Below are positions 48,516 through 58,459 of a DNA stretch of 64,000 bases, piece after piece (within the stretch, counting starts at the first letter, position 1; the number at the start of each line of letters is the position of its first letter). This DNA is from Planctomycetota bacterium (GTDB lineage: Bacteria > Planctomycetota > PUPC01 > JACPCR01), in the NCBI GenBank assembly GCA_027625095.1, contig JAQBXN010000018.1:30731-94730 (forward strand), in the 5' to 3' direction. Made by a program: the position numbers and the translations under genes. The notes beneath the pieces are model-generated. The model saw only the letters and a list, made by a program, of their open reading frames with translations, did no database searches and had not been told where the DNA came from.

Positions 48516-48598
48516 TACCGGAGGAGGGAGTCGAACCCACACGGGCGTAAGCCCACTGGATTTTGAATCCAGCGCGTCTGCCATTTCGCCACTCCGGC
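48516..48598 (-). tRNA. tRNA-Leu (anticodon CAA)
   Basis: On the minus strand the 5' end is GCCGGAG. The D-arm, an anticodon stem-loop CTGGA-TTCAAAA-TCCAG with anticodon CAA, and a long variable arm TGGGC-TTAC-GCCCG fit Leu. The T-arm GTGGG-TTCGACT-CCCTC has one T-T mismatch, and the acceptor ends CTCCGGT so position 1-72 is a G-U pair. The discriminator is A; CCA is not encoded. The mismatches are odd but the fold is complete. Confidence 0.93.
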
Positions 48599-48831
48599 GA
48601 ACGTTAACTCACTTGAAATACGCTCCTTGCGTTGCGAGAGGCGGGCAGTATAGAGACTGTACGCGAAGCCGCCAACAGCGTGAGGGGAGCCCGTTGAAAC
48701 CGATCAGGACGTCTCCCGTTTTCTCAGTAATCTTGATTTTCACCGCACTGAAAGGCCCCTCGGCGTGAATACCTCGCCCGGCAAATAAGTTCCAGGACAG
48801 TCGCCTCCTCATGCCAGCCAATCGTTAAGTC

Positions 48832-50019
48832 TCACCCTTCATTTTTGGCTGCATTCCCGTCATCGTCCTCGTCGTCATCTCCAGCTTGATCTTCATCCTC
48901 CAGCTGGGAGTTTAATTCCTCATCTTTTTCCGCTTCCACCTCCTCTTCCTCCAGGCCTGACTTTGAATCATCCTCCTCATTCAGGGAGCCCGTTTCCTCT
49001 CTATGGGTTTCATCATCTTCACCCATCTTGTCCCTGTCGGTCAGTTCAGGTTCGGGCATATATTTCTTCCGGAGCGCTTCCCTGTTTGCGATCAGGGCGG
49101 CCTCCTGTTCATTTGCAGCCTTGGCCGAGAGTGCTCTTGCCATATCGTTTATTCCTCCCGGCCGCTTCTTTTGCGCTTTTGCTTTTCGAATAGTGTCGAC
49201 GTGCCGGTCTGATTTCTTTGAAATAATCTGGGCTACGGTGAGCACCAGTACCGTGGCGGCTGCAAGTCCTACAATATACCAACCCGCTATCGGGTCTTTG
49301 TTAAGTTCTACATGAACGAAACGCTTGCCTACGATAACTGCGTTGAGCTTGCTGGTGTTGGGAAGATTCGTTTCGTATTCCCAAATCTTGAAGAACTTGC
49401 CATAGACCCGAACGAGGTCTCCATCCTGGAATGACTTGTCCGGTCGTTCGATCAGAATAAACGTCCAGAAACGCCAATCCTTATCTATGAGCTGGCCCTG
49501 GTACACGGATTTCAGGCCGCACGGGTTCGCCTGCAGGGGCGCTTCTCTTATTCGGGCGAGCGAGCCAGTGATGGCCAGGGTCGTTCCCTGATACTTCTGG
49601 GGATCGACGAACACGTCGCTCCAGGTCACTTCCCGGTTGGCTTCATCACGAAGCTGCTCCTGGGGTCTTTTCATGACCTCATTCGCCAGATAATAGTAAG
49701 CCTCTGGTTCAAGATACCTGTTCTTGTGATTGATCTTCTCGAGAACTTCCTCTCCGTACGGAAAGCCGCCCTGCGCTTCTATTACCTCCTCTTCGCCGCG
49801 TCTTTCAAAAGGGAGCGAATCCTTCTTGATGACCATGGGAGCTACATGGACTTTCTCATCCTTGAGCTCCGGCCTTTTCCCAAGTGTGTTCAGCAGGTAA
49901 GAGAGTAAGAAAATGGCGCCGCCAACACAGATGATGAGCTTGATGATATCCGCCTTCTGGCTCGACATTCTTTTCAACCACATGCGATCCTGCTCTCGTT
50001 GACCGGTGTCCAAGGCCAT
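48832..50019 (-). CDS. membrane protein with two TM segments and acidic tail (395 aa)
   Basis: TM segments lie at about residues 26-46 (IIKLIICVGGAIFLLSYLL) and 243-262 (WYIVGLAAATVLVLTVAQII). The part between has a beta-rich domain containing 'YQGTTLAITGSLARIREAP' and 'LVRVYGKFFKIWEYE', similar to an OB-like fold, probably outside the membrane. The C-terminal 60 or so residues are almost entirely Glu and Asp. No family recognised. It stands alone, and its upstream region faces the STAS operon divergently. Confidence 0.75.
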   Translation of the reverse strand: MALDTGQREQDRMWLKRMSSQKADIIKLIICVGGAIFLLSYLLNTLGKRPELKDEKVHVAPMVIKKDSLPFERRGEEEVIEAQGGFPYGEEVLEKINHKNRYLEPEAYYYLANEVMKRPQEQLRDEANREVTWSDVFVDPQKYQGTTLAITGSLARIREAPLQANPCGLKSVYQGQLIDKDWRFWTFILIERPDKSFQDGDLVRVYGKFFKIWEYETNLPNTSKLNAVIVGKRFVHVELNKDPIAGWYIVGLAAATVLVLTVAQIISKKSDRHVDTIRKAKAQKKRPGGINDMARALSAKAANEQEAALIANREALRKKYMPEPELTDRDKMGEDDETHREETGSLNEEDDSKSGLEEEEVEAEKDEELNSQLEDEDQAGDDDEDDDGNAAKNEG

Positions 50020-50120
50020 TCAATGATTCTCCTTCGAAGCGTTGCTAAATATCTACGGTTTCCAACCCTAACCGCAAGAAAGCAAAGGAACAGAAAGACC
50101 TGAGCATGTCCAGACGGTTT

Positions 50121-50149
50121 TTGACACTAATTCTGGCGACTGCTAAGAT
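50121..50149 (+). promoter_or_regulatory. sigma-70-type promoter upstream of STAS gene
   Basis: TTGACA (50121-50126), a 17-base spacer and TAAGAT (50144-50149) form a strong consensus-like promoter. Transcription from about 50156 would give a leader of roughly 135 bases. The leader contains a small inverted repeat (CAAGAAGGCATTCTTG) and ends in AAAGGAAG before ATG 50292. Confidence 0.6.
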
Positions 50150-50291
50150 CCGCCCCTTAACTCAGGGCGGAGGTGCAGAGGTTATACAAATTGCTCGGGA
50201 TTTGTTTGCCACAAATCACTCAAGAAGGCATTCTTGATCACTTCCCGCGGACTCTCTACCTACGCGGTGATCTCAGAAAGGAAGAAATGTA

Positions 50292-50663
50292 ATGCCTGAA
50301 ATTTCCTGTGAAATCGAAGTATCCGAACGGGATGTGGGAGGCACCTCGGTCCTAGTACTCGCCCTGTCAGGCCAACTGGAGACCACCACGGTTCCCAACC
50401 TGCAGAAAGAGGCTACCGCTCTCATTGAACAGGGCCACAAATTCTTGGTCCTGGCTCTAAAAGGGGTGGATTATGTGAGCAGCAACGGCCTCGGACTGCT
50501 GCTCGATTTGCATCGGAGACTGGCCAAGCAGGAGGGTCGGGTCTGCCTTTCAGAAATCACCGAAGAGGTTCGGCATATCATGAAGATTGTCGGCTTTGAC
50601 AGAATCCTCCGCATTTATGACACCACTGACGAAGCCGCCGCGGCATGCGTCGCCACTGATTAA
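50292..50663 (+). CDS. STAS-domain anti-sigma factor antagonist
   Basis: The 123-aa protein is a single STAS domain: 'LALSGQLETTTVPNLQKEA', 'KFLVLALKGVDYVSSNGLGL' and 'EVRHIMKIVGFDRILRIYD'. Ser63/Ser64 in VSSNGLG lie in the region phosphorylated in SpoIIAA/RsbV proteins. It would bind an anti-sigma kinase, but no such kinase or phosphatase is encoded nearby. The RBS AAAGGAAG is good. The next gene starts five bases after its stop, so they form one unit. Confidence 0.92.
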   Translation: MPEISCEIEVSERDVGGTSVLVLALSGQLETTTVPNLQKEATALIEQGHKFLVLALKGVDYVSSNGLGLLLDLHRRLAKQEGRVCLSEITEEVRHIMKIVGFDRILRIYDTTDEAAAACVATD

Positions 50664-50668
50664 GAAAC

Positions 50669-51520
50669 GTGACTCAACCTGATATTCAAATCCTGCTGAT
50701 TACTGGTGCTTCGGAACTGACGGAAAGCATATGCGCGAGCCTGGCCGATTATCGTCAGGTCGGGTTCGGTGTTGTGCGGGCCGACGATGTTGCTTCGGCC
50801 ACGGAAGCGATAAAAGACCGTGATATTGAGCTCGCCGTCATCGACACCTGCCCCGCATCCGGTGTAGCCCTCCTGAGGGAATTCCTCGCTGCCGAGAATC
50901 CGGTACCTGTGATAGCCGTCACTGGCGACGACCCGAATGAAGCGATGTCACTAGGTGCTTCAGATCACGTACATGCGAGTAAGATTGGAACCAATGCGTT
51001 TCCGAAAGCACTGGTGATGCAATGGGTACAATCCAAGCATCAGACAGAGGAAGATGAGAGGGCAGGTGGAGATGTCGAGGACAGCCCCGAAAGTGAGGCC
51101 ATCGTCGAAGAGCAAAGAGATCTCATCGAGCGAGTCCAGAGGGTGGAGGTCACCTTCGCCGCCATCATGCCGGAAGACGAACGTACCTATCTTGCGCTCA
51201 AGGAAGAGGAGCGACTTGAACTGAAACTTCAGCTCGTGCAGACCTACATCGACATTACCAAAATCTACTTCGCCCGCGGCGATGAAGAATCGGAAGAGCT
51301 CATCCGAAAATTCTGTGCACACCTCGCCAGCCTGCGCTATCCGCCCAGAGAGCTGACCTCCATCCACATGGCAGCCCTTGAGTTGATGCTGACCGAGCCC
51401 GGCCAGCAGTACCGCCGCGGCCTCATCTCGCAGAACCGCCTGGTCTTCATCGACATCCTGCTCAACCTGCTCAGCTTTTATTACAGCTTCCTGGCGGAAA
51501 CAGAGAGCGAAAGGGGATAA
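50669..51520 (+). CDS. degenerate receiver-domain protein with C-terminal helical region
   Basis: GTG start. Residues 5-125 look like a response-regulator receiver with a candidate Asp59 in 'ELAVIDTCPASGV' and 'PVPVIAVTG', but the usual acidic pair near residue 12 is missing (ILLITGASE), so Mg-dependent phosphorylation is doubtful. A highly charged linker (about 130-150) leads to a helical C-terminal domain ('KEEERLELKLQLVQTYIDI') of unknown family. Its coupling to the STAS gene suggests a joint signalling role. Confidence 0.7.
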   Translation: MTQPDIQILLITGASELTESICASLADYRQVGFGVVRADDVASATEAIKDRDIELAVIDTCPASGVALLREFLAAENPVPVIAVTGDDPNEAMSLGASDHVHASKIGTNAFPKALVMQWVQSKHQTEEDERAGGDVEDSPESEAIVEEQRDLIERVQRVEVTFAAIMPEDERTYLALKEEERLELKLQLVQTYIDITKIYFARGDEESEELIRKFCAHLASLRYPPRELTSIHMAALELMLTEPGQQYRRGLISQNRLVFIDILLNLLSFYYSFLAETESERG

Positions 51521-51694
51521 AGCTCTCCTGCAGGCTCAAATCACCCGCGACCTCTATTTTTCACGAGTCCAGCCGGGCGTCGTCCCACGTGAATCCGTGA
51601 ATGTTACAAAGGCGCCCGGCCCGTCCCCGGGTTGGTGCAACTCCAGGTACAGCAATGAATGTTTCTCCCACAGGCAACACGTTGAAGGTTGTTC

Positions 51695-52891
51695 ATGCTC
51701 CTCTTCTGTCTTCTGGCTGTCAGCATTGATGCTCATCCACTCGACGATCCGGTGATGTCGTTGAAGATCGAGATCACTCAGGAAGCGGTGCTTTACCGGG
51801 TGAGCGTTCCAACATTCATTTTCGAGCCACTCAAGGGGATTACCTACAAGTCCGGGCTGGATGAAACCGAGCTTAAATGGGATGAAGTGGAGTCCTACTT
51901 CAAGCAACGGAATCCGGTGCATGTTGACGGCATCCGAGTCTTACCGGCACTCAAGGACCTGAAATTCATCCAGGTAGATAATTTTGAGCCGGGGACTGCT
52001 CCTTCCGAACACAAAGGGCAGATCCTCCAGTACGTCCGCGCTGAAATCCTGTTGAGTCACGGAGCAAAATCCAGACCTGAAGAAGTGCGAATGAAGTGGG
52101 AGACATTTCTTCCACCCGAACTCCAGGAAACCATCGTGACCCTGAGCGCATTCGGCAGCCGACAGCTCATTTTGTTCAACAAGAGTGAGAACGAGCAGGT
52201 CTGGCAATCAAGAATGCGAGGGCCGTCAGTAATGGACATCTCTCGCGTCAAGTTCGAGCCAACGAGGGTGAACCTGTGGCTGGCATGGGCTTACGGTCTT
52301 TCGATCCTTGTTGTCGGATATTCCTTCCGGCGGCATCCTTTGCCTGTCACCATTATCTCGGCAGCTCTTATTGTCGGCCTCTTCTTTTGCCTGCCAACAC
52401 GGGGCCAAGTCTCTACGAACGTCCTGCTGCCAGAACCGGCCAATGCAGCCGCTCTGTTCGGCGCCCATCTTCGTAACATCTATCGAGCATTCGATTACAC
52501 CAACGAGGAAGACATCTACGACACCCTTGCCCAGAGTGTCGACGGCCCAATGCTGGATGAAATTTACAATCAGGTCTATCAGAGCCTGCTGCAGCGGGAC
52601 GAGGGAGGGGCCGTAAGTATGGTTCAGCGGGTCGAGATTCTTGAATCGAATCTGGAGCAAAATGAACCGGCAGGGAAGGCCTCATCGGCTCAACTCAGCA
52701 TCCAGTGCAGGTGGCGCGTCCACGGCGCCGTAGAACACTGGGGGCATTCGCACAAGCGCCTCAATGAATACCACGCCACGTATGTATTGAAGCCAAGGGA
52801 TGGACGTTGGAAGATCACCCATGTGGAAGTCAAGGAACAGAAGCGCATCGAACTTCCCAAGCCTGCCTCTGCTGCGATGACAGGCTCGTAG
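51695..52891 (+). CDS. membrane-anchored protein of unknown function
   Basis: ATG 51695 with AAGG six bases upstream gives 398 aa; TTG 51689 has poorer spacing. A short signal peptide (MLLFCLLAVSIDA) is followed by an exported beta-rich part, a pair of TM segments at about 195-236 (LWLAWAYGLSILVVGYSF and TIISAALIVGLFFCL) and a C-terminal soluble domain with 'LFGAHLRNIYRAFDYTNEED' and 'QLSIQCRWRVHGAVEHWGH'. No family recognised. The convergent HEAT/propeller gene follows. Confidence 0.7.
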   Translation: MLLFCLLAVSIDAHPLDDPVMSLKIEITQEAVLYRVSVPTFIFEPLKGITYKSGLDETELKWDEVESYFKQRNPVHVDGIRVLPALKDLKFIQVDNFEPGTAPSEHKGQILQYVRAEILLSHGAKSRPEEVRMKWETFLPPELQETIVTLSAFGSRQLILFNKSENEQVWQSRMRGPSVMDISRVKFEPTRVNLWLAWAYGLSILVVGYSFRRHPLPVTIISAALIVGLFFCLPTRGQVSTNVLLPEPANAAALFGAHLRNIYRAFDYTNEEDIYDTLAQSVDGPMLDEIYNQVYQSLLQRDEGGAVSMVQRVEILESNLEQNEPAGKASSAQLSIQCRWRVHGAVEHWGHSHKRLNEYHATYVLKPRDGRWKITHVEVKEQKRIELPKPASAAMTGS

Positions 52892-52967
52892 TGACCGGCT
52901 TCAGCCGTTTTGAATCCAAATCCAATAAGCGATTCACCACCACACTCCCTTAACAGCATCACTTCTT

Positions 52968-54578
52968 TCAATATTCAAAAGCTCTGCAGGCGCCGGCAAT
53001 TTTAAATTCCCAAATCACTTTCTTGCTTGGCGCAATTTTCTTAACGCCCGTGGAATCAACGATCAGAGTTGTGCCGTCCGGTAGTCGCTGGGCATCATAG
53101 ATCTCGCCAGCGGTTGTCTCCCAGGTTGCCTCGCCTTCACTATTCAGTTCGACCACTTTCCGGGTGGAATGATCGCTCACAAGCGTGTTGCCATTCTCCA
53201 GTCGCCGGGCTGACTGAGGGCTCTCCAATTTATAATTGGCAGTCCAGACAATCTTTCCGTTTGTATCTACCTCCACCACCTGCTTCCCAGTATGCAGGGT
53301 GACGAGGGTGCGACTGTTTTCCAGCCTTTGTGCGAAGAACGGTCTGCCGGGAACAATTGCTGACCAGGTAGTTTTGCCTTCCTTGTCGATTTCAAGGATT
53401 TGATTGGAGTCAGTACATGCCACGAGCGTGTTCCCGTTGTCGAGCCTCTGCACGCTGGTAACGCCTCCCGGCAGACCCGTTTTCTGCCATACAACTTTGC
53501 CTGAGGCATCAAACTCCTGCACCATGCGAGTGGAGTAGCTGCCGACAAGTCGGTGCCCGTTCCGCATGCCCTGGCAGGCCCATGGATGGATAAAGTTTTT
53601 CTGTTCCCACACCACCTTGCCGGAGGAATCGAGCTCGAATACTCGATTCTCTGATTGCACGCAGACCAGGATTCGTCCCAGAAGAATTTTGTCCAAGTCC
53701 AGTGGATGCTTGAGCTCGGCTTTTGCACCCTCAAGTTCAAGCCAGGACTTCCATTGGGAGACGGGGCCTTTGCGCTCTTCCTCGTTCGCATAGGAAGTAA
53801 ATCCAATCTTCTGACCGGTCAACGCAAGCAGAATATGATGCGAACGGGTTCGGACATCCACATCACTGGATTCCAGTGATTCGACCAGAGGCCTGAGGCA
53901 CGCCCGGTCTGCACGTGTGGCCAGGACTTCCGCGGCGGCAAGACGGAGAGGTTCGCGCTCTGATTCGAGCGTCTTGAGAATAGCTTTCTTTGCTTCCTCC
54001 AATTCAAGCCCCCCCAACGCATGGACGGCGGCGATACCAAGAGGCTGGAGCTTGTCGTCCGTGGCATTTTTCAGACGCTCTATGTCTTCAGGTGTTGAGG
54101 TCGCTACGAGCGCTCTTTGAGCCTGCCGCTGCACAAAAGCGGCTTCGCAGATTGGAAAAATCTTGATGAGCTCGTCTGACAGGCCGGTGAGTTTCTTTTG
54201 CTCAATAACTCTGAAAATTGCATGCAGTATCTGATCACGCTGTGACTCTCCCTTACCAAAATATTCCAAGAGTTTGCGAGCGCGGTATCGCACCTCGAGG
54301 TCGCCGGAATTGGCGGCCTGCTTTATCAGAGGCAACGCGCTGACTTGTTTGCTTCGCAGTTCCGCAAATGCCCGCTCCCTGACGGGGTACGAACGGTTCC
54401 CCAAATCCTCGATCCACGCGACGACATCAGTCGGGACACTACCCTCGTAGTAGCTCCGCATATATTTCGATAGCGACTCCTTGTCGGTTGCGATTTTGTG
54501 CAGGCTAAGCAGCGTTTCCGCTCCGTCCTCCGCTGGAGCGAAGGCCAGTGTTGAAAAGATGATTGTGAGAATGAGCAT
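52968..54578 (-). CDS. exported HEAT-repeat plus beta-propeller protein (536 aa)
   Basis: A signal peptide (MLILTIIFSTLAFA) is followed by HEAT-like repeats (about 45-240; 'NRSYPVRERAFAELRSKQVS', 'PLRLAAAEVLATRAD') and a propeller of PQQ/NHL type (about 290-536) with regular blades such as 'ILEIDKEGKTTWSAIV' and 'VVELNSEGEATWETT'. Each blade repeats an 'R-L-x-N-G-x-T-L' strand. It likely binds a protein or glycan in the periplasm. No enzyme site is seen. Confidence 0.8.
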   Translation of the reverse strand: MLILTIIFSTLAFAPAEDGAETLLSLHKIATDKESLSKYMRSYYEGSVPTDVVAWIEDLGNRSYPVRERAFAELRSKQVSALPLIKQAANSGDLEVRYRARKLLEYFGKGESQRDQILHAIFRVIEQKKLTGLSDELIKIFPICEAAFVQRQAQRALVATSTPEDIERLKNATDDKLQPLGIAAVHALGGLELEEAKKAILKTLESEREPLRLAAAEVLATRADRACLRPLVESLESSDVDVRTRSHHILLALTGQKIGFTSYANEEERKGPVSQWKSWLELEGAKAELKHPLDLDKILLGRILVCVQSENRVFELDSSGKVVWEQKNFIHPWACQGMRNGHRLVGSYSTRMVQEFDASGKVVWQKTGLPGGVTSVQRLDNGNTLVACTDSNQILEIDKEGKTTWSAIVPGRPFFAQRLENSRTLVTLHTGKQVVEVDTNGKIVWTANYKLESPQSARRLENGNTLVSDHSTRKVVELNSEGEATWETTAGEIYDAQRLPDGTTLIVDSTGVKKIAPSKKVIWEFKIAGACRAFEY

Positions 54579-54653
54579 GGGAATGTGAAGCCTGTATGCT
54601 CGCCAGCTTGGAGTCTCGTGCCGTAACTTCCACGCTTGGCGCTGAGATATATC

Positions 54654-56018
54654 CTACATCCTCGCCTCTTCCTCAGAGACTTTGCGCTGTCCGCTCTTTT
54701 TCCTCTCTGCGTTCACAATCTTTGGCGCTGTTTCGCCGGCTTCCACCATTCGGCGGATGAGGCGCTCTTTCATGGTGTCTGCCACGATGCGGTGTGAACC
54801 CTGTTCAATCAGATTGCTCAATTCGTAAGGATCGCACTGGAGGTCGTAGAGGTATTGCTCCACATACACGTCTGAACCTGAGTCTTTGCCACCGCTCTTA
54901 TCGGGGGCGTCGACGGCATATTTCCAGCGCTTGGTGCGAACCGATCGACCGACCTGCGCTTCGCTTATTTGAATGAATGCCTCCTCCGGCCAGTCATCAG
55001 CGGTGCCGTTTATCAATGGCATGATGGACCGGCCCTGCATTTCGTCAGGCACATGGATGCCCGCGGCATCCAGCAGCGTTGGTGGTAAATCAATGAGACT
55101 GATCATTTCCTGTAAACGACCGCCGCCATCGAATCCCGGCCCCTGGAGTGCGGTGGGCACACGCACGGAGCTCTCGTGGCAGGAACGTTTGTATTCACTG
55201 TTGCGAGTTTTGAAATGGCACGCGTGATCAGAGGTAAACAGAAGAATGGTGTTCTCCAGCAACCCCAAGCTCTTCAAAGCGTCGTTGAGCCGGCCGAGTG
55301 CTTCATCAAGACGTTTGACCATTCCCCAGTAGCCGCCGAGGTGCTGCTGAGACGTCCCACCGAGCGCGGCAAGATCCGGTGGAGTCCAGCGTCCGGCGTA
55401 ACGTTCTCGATAACCGTCTGGCGGCGGGTAATCGTCGATGTGGTTCTGATGATGCGGCTCAATAAACGAGGTGAACAGAAAGAAAGGTCCGTTCTGATTT
55501 TCATCCACATATCGAATGACCGCATCGTTGCAGGCATCCACACGATAACCGGGCAGCTTGACCGGATTCTGGTCGTTATCGAAGAGCGTGGTCTGGTATG
55601 CGTCGGAAGTGAATTCGAGGACATTCGAGGCAAGCCAATAGTCGTATCCTCCGCGGTCTTCTGGCCTGACTCCACCTACCTGGCCATCTGCCGCCAAATG
55701 CCACTTTCCAATATAGCCAGTGGTATAGCCGGCGTCCTTAAAATAATCGGCCAGCGTTGGCGTGTCTTTGGGCAAGGGAATCCCGTTTCGAAAGCAGCCG
55801 GTCGTTGTCGCATAAAGTCCAGTTTGAAGGCACGAGCGAGCCGGCCCGCATACAGGCTGGCAAGTGATCGAATGCTGCACATGAGTGCCGTTCTGCGCCA
55901 TCCGATCAAAGTTGGGCGTGAGGTCGAGCGGATTCCCATGCACCCCGGTGGAATCCCAACGTTGCTGGTCTGTGAAGAAGACGATGACGTTCGGCTTGTC
56001 GCTGCGAGTCTTTGGCAT
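54654..56018 (-). CDS. formylglycine-dependent sulfatase (454 aa)
   Basis: The type I sulfatase signature is CGPAR (Cys57 to Arg61, consensus C-x-P-x-R), where Cys becomes formylglycine. Metal-binding 'NVIVFFTDQQRWDS' at the N-terminus and 'LLFTSDHACHFKTRN' are also present. No signal peptide is seen, so it appears cytoplasmic, acting on imported sulfated oligosaccharide. The maturation enzyme is not in the window. It lies 75 bases from the HEAT/propeller gene on the same strand. Confidence 0.94.
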   Translation of the reverse strand: MPKTRSDKPNVIVFFTDQQRWDSTGVHGNPLDLTPNFDRMAQNGTHVQHSITCQPVCGPARSCLQTGLYATTTGCFRNGIPLPKDTPTLADYFKDAGYTTGYIGKWHLAADGQVGGVRPEDRGGYDYWLASNVLEFTSDAYQTTLFDNDQNPVKLPGYRVDACNDAVIRYVDENQNGPFFLFTSFIEPHHQNHIDDYPPPDGYRERYAGRWTPPDLAALGGTSQQHLGGYWGMVKRLDEALGRLNDALKSLGLLENTILLFTSDHACHFKTRNSEYKRSCHESSVRVPTALQGPGFDGGGRLQEMISLIDLPPTLLDAAGIHVPDEMQGRSIMPLINGTADDWPEEAFIQISEAQVGRSVRTKRWKYAVDAPDKSGGKDSGSDVYVEQYLYDLQCDPYELSNLIEQGSHRIVADTMKERLIRRMVEAGETAPKIVNAERKKSGQRKVSEEEARM

Positions 56019-56371
56019 AGCAGACTAATACGTAATGAGTAATGAGTAAGCGTGGCGTTCGGAGAGGGTAGCCAGAGCTACAGAAAACGTAAAGCGTGTG
56101 ACGGAACAGTGGAGTTATGCCTTTCGGAGAACCGAGAACAAAGAACTTCAAGCCGCACCGGAACTCCCAACAGCAACCGCACCCTTACGTATGTAGGTAT
56201 TACGTATTACGCACCCCGCCCCATCGTTGACACCCCAAAACACTTTTGCTAGTTTGCCGCCTGACATTTGAAAGGATATTTCGACCGGTATTGAGGGCTT
56301 CTCATCTGTGATTCTCTCGAGTCACGTTCGCCGGTTTTCCAACATTTTGAACCCACCTCAAGAGGCGAGAC
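56019..56371. other. intergenic region, divergent promoters likely
   Basis: Lies between the divergently read sulfatase and acs. It has short AT-rich repeats of the TAATACGTAATGAG / ATTACGTATTACG type near 56025-56045 and 56195-56212. No gene is seen. Confidence 0.5.
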
Positions 56372-58345
56372 ATGAGTGTAGAATCCACCGTTCCCGAAAC
56401 CTACGATCCGCCGCAGAATTATGTAGATAACGCTTACGTGCAGAGCCGTGAGCAATACCAGGAAATGTACGACCGCTCGATCAAGGACCCCGAAGGTTTC
56501 TGGGGAGAGATCTCGGATGGGTTCCACTGGCATAAGCAATGGGACAAACTCCTTGAATACAACTTTGACCTGGACCAAGGAACTATTGATATCAAGTGGT
56601 TCCTCGGCGGTCAGACCAACATCTGCTACAACGCGGTAGATCGTCACCTCGAAGACAAGGCCGATCAGATTGCGCTACTGTGGGAAGGCAACGAGCCGGG
56701 AGAGGAAAGACAGCTCACCTACAAGGAACTCCACGAGCAAGTCTGCCGGTTCGCCAATGTATTGAAGAGCAAAGGTGTCAAGAAAGGCGACCGCATCGCC
56801 ATCTACATGCCCATGGTGCTCGAGCTCGCGATTGCGTGTCTCTCATGCGCCAGAATCGGAGCCATCCACTCGGTCGTATTCGGCGGCTTTTCTGCAGATT
56901 CACTGGCCGACCGTATCGTAGACTCGACAGCCAAACTTTTGATTACAGCCGACGGTGTTTTCCGCGGTGCGAAAATCATCCCCCTGAAAGATGTCGCTGA
57001 CGAAGCTTGCGACATTTCAGCGAAAAATGGCCACGCCGTGGAAACCAGCATCGTCTACCAGCGCCTCGGCGATAAGCTCGAAGTGAATTGGAAGGACAAG
57101 CGTGACTGCTGGTGGCACGAGGAAATGGAAAGGGCGAGCACTGACTGCAAGGTCGAATGGCTCGAAGCCGACGATCCACTCTACATGCTCTACACCTCCG
57201 GCTCGACCGGCAAACCCAAGGGAGTGCTGCACACGGTCGGCGGTTACATGCTCTATACCACCACCACCTTCAAATATATTTTTGATTACCATCCAGGCGA
57301 TATCTGGTGGTGCACAGCGGATATCGGTTGGGTTACAGGACACAGTTACATCGTCTACGGGCCGCTCTGTGCCGGTGCGACAAGCTTGATGTTCGAGGGC
57401 ATCCCGACGTATCCCGACCCGGGCCGTTTCTGGCAGGTGGTGGATCGTTACCAGGTCAACCAGATCTACACCGCGCCTACGGCCGTTCGTGCGCTCATCA
57501 GCCAGGGCGAAGATTTCGTCACCAAGTACAAACGCACCAGCCTGCGCCTTCTGGGCACGGTCGGTGAGCCGATCAATCCGGAAGCCTGGCGCTGGTATCA
57601 CCGCGTCGTTGGCGACGGCCGCTGCCCCATTGTCGATACATGGTGGCAGACCGAGACCGGTGGCGTTCTCATTGCAGGGTTGCCCGGGGCGTGGCCGCAG
57701 AAACCGGGCTCGGCAACCCTACCGTTCTTCGGCGTCCAGCCGGCGATCTTCGATGAAAACGGAAATGAGCTTGAAGGGGAAGCCACCGGCTACCTTGTCA
57801 TCAAAGAACCATGGCCAAGCATCATGCGTACAGTTTACGGGGATCATGATCGCTTCGAGGAAACTTACTTCAGCCGTTTTAAGGGCGTCTACTTTACCGG
57901 CGACGGCGCACGCCGAGACGCCGATGGCTACTACTGGCTCACCGGCCGCGTAGACGACGTCATCAACGTCAGCGGACACCGAATCGGTTCGGCCGAAGTC
58001 GAAAGCGCGCTAGTATCGCACCCATCAGTTGCTGAGGCCGCAGTCGTCGGTTTTCCACACCCGATCAAGGGCGAAGGCATCTACGCCTACGTCACCCTGA
58101 ATGCCGGCCTCGAATACAGCGACGACCTCAAAAAGGAACTCGTCAAGCAGGTACGAAAGGAGATTGGCCCCATCGCCAGCCCCGACGTTATCCACTGGGC
58201 GCCCGCAGTACCGAAGACCCGTTCCGGCAAGATCATGCGCCGCATCTTGCGAAAGATTGCCGCAGGCGAGTCTGACCTCGGCGACATTACCACACTCGCA
58301 GATCCTTCGGTTGTCGATACTCTCGTCGGTTTCAAAGGCAAGTAA
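56372..58345 (+). CDS. acs: acetyl-CoA synthetase, AMP-forming
   Basis: The 657-aa protein is full length. It has the adenylate-forming motif [11 protein letters not shown] (residues 274-284), '[10 protein letters not shown]' and the C-terminal '[18 protein letters not shown]', whose Lys620 is the catalytic Lys that acetylation usually controls. It converts acetate, ATP and CoA to acetyl-CoA. It stands alone with a terminator 28 bases after the stop. Confidence 0.97.
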   Translation: MSVESTVPETYDPPQNYVDNAYVQSREQYQEMYDRSIKDPEGFWGEISDGFHWHKQWDKLLEYNFDLDQGTIDIKWFLGGQTNICYNAVDRHLEDKADQIALLWEGNEPGEERQLTYKELHEQVCRFANVLKSKGVKKGDRIAIYMPMVLELAIACLSCARIGAIHSVVFGGFSADSLADRIVDSTAKLLITADGVFRGAKIIPLKDVADEACDISAKNGHAVETSIVYQRLGDKLEVNWKDKRDCWWHEEMERASTDCKVEWLEADDPLYMLYTSGSTGKPKGVLHTVGGYMLYTTTTFKYIFDYHPGDIWWCTADIGWVTGHSYIVYGPLCAGATSLMFEGIPTYPDPGRFWQVVDRYQVNQIYTAPTAVRALISQGEDFVTKYKRTSLRLLGTVGEPINPEAWRWYHRVVGDGRCPIVDTWWQTETGGVLIAGLPGAWPQKPGSATLPFFGVQPAIFDENGNELEGEATGYLVIKEPWPSIMRTVYGDHDRFEETYFSRFKGVYFTGDGARRDADGYYWLTGRVDDVINVSGHRIGSAEVESALVSHPSVAEAAVVGFPHPIKGEGIYAYVTLNAGLEYSDDLKKELVKQVRKEIGPIASPDVIHWAPAVPKTRSGKIMRRILRKIAAGESDLGDITTLADPSVVDTLVGFKGK

Positions 58346-58373
58346 GACTGCCAGCCAAAATCAGTCAGATCCC

Positions 58374-58410
58374 AAAAGCCCTTCCGGCCTGCCGCTGGAA
58401 GGGCTTTTTT
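58374..58410 (+). terminator. rho-independent terminator of acs
   Basis: AAAAGCCCTTCC (58374-58385) pairs with GGAAGGGCTTTTTT (58397-58410) around an 11-nt loop, with a T-run. It starts 28 bases after the acs stop. Confidence 0.9.
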
Positions 58411-58459
58411 GCGTTCTGGCGCCATCGGAGATGATCGCTCGGCATCCAAGGATGACCAC

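Noticed and set aside
48404..48592. 63-residue N-terminal extension of cysC
   Set aside because: It would be encoded by the tRNA-Leu gene on the same strand; the family starts near ATG 48403.
55176..56042. 288-aa plus-strand ORF
   Set aside because: Antisense to the sulfatase, whose active-site motif is unambiguous.
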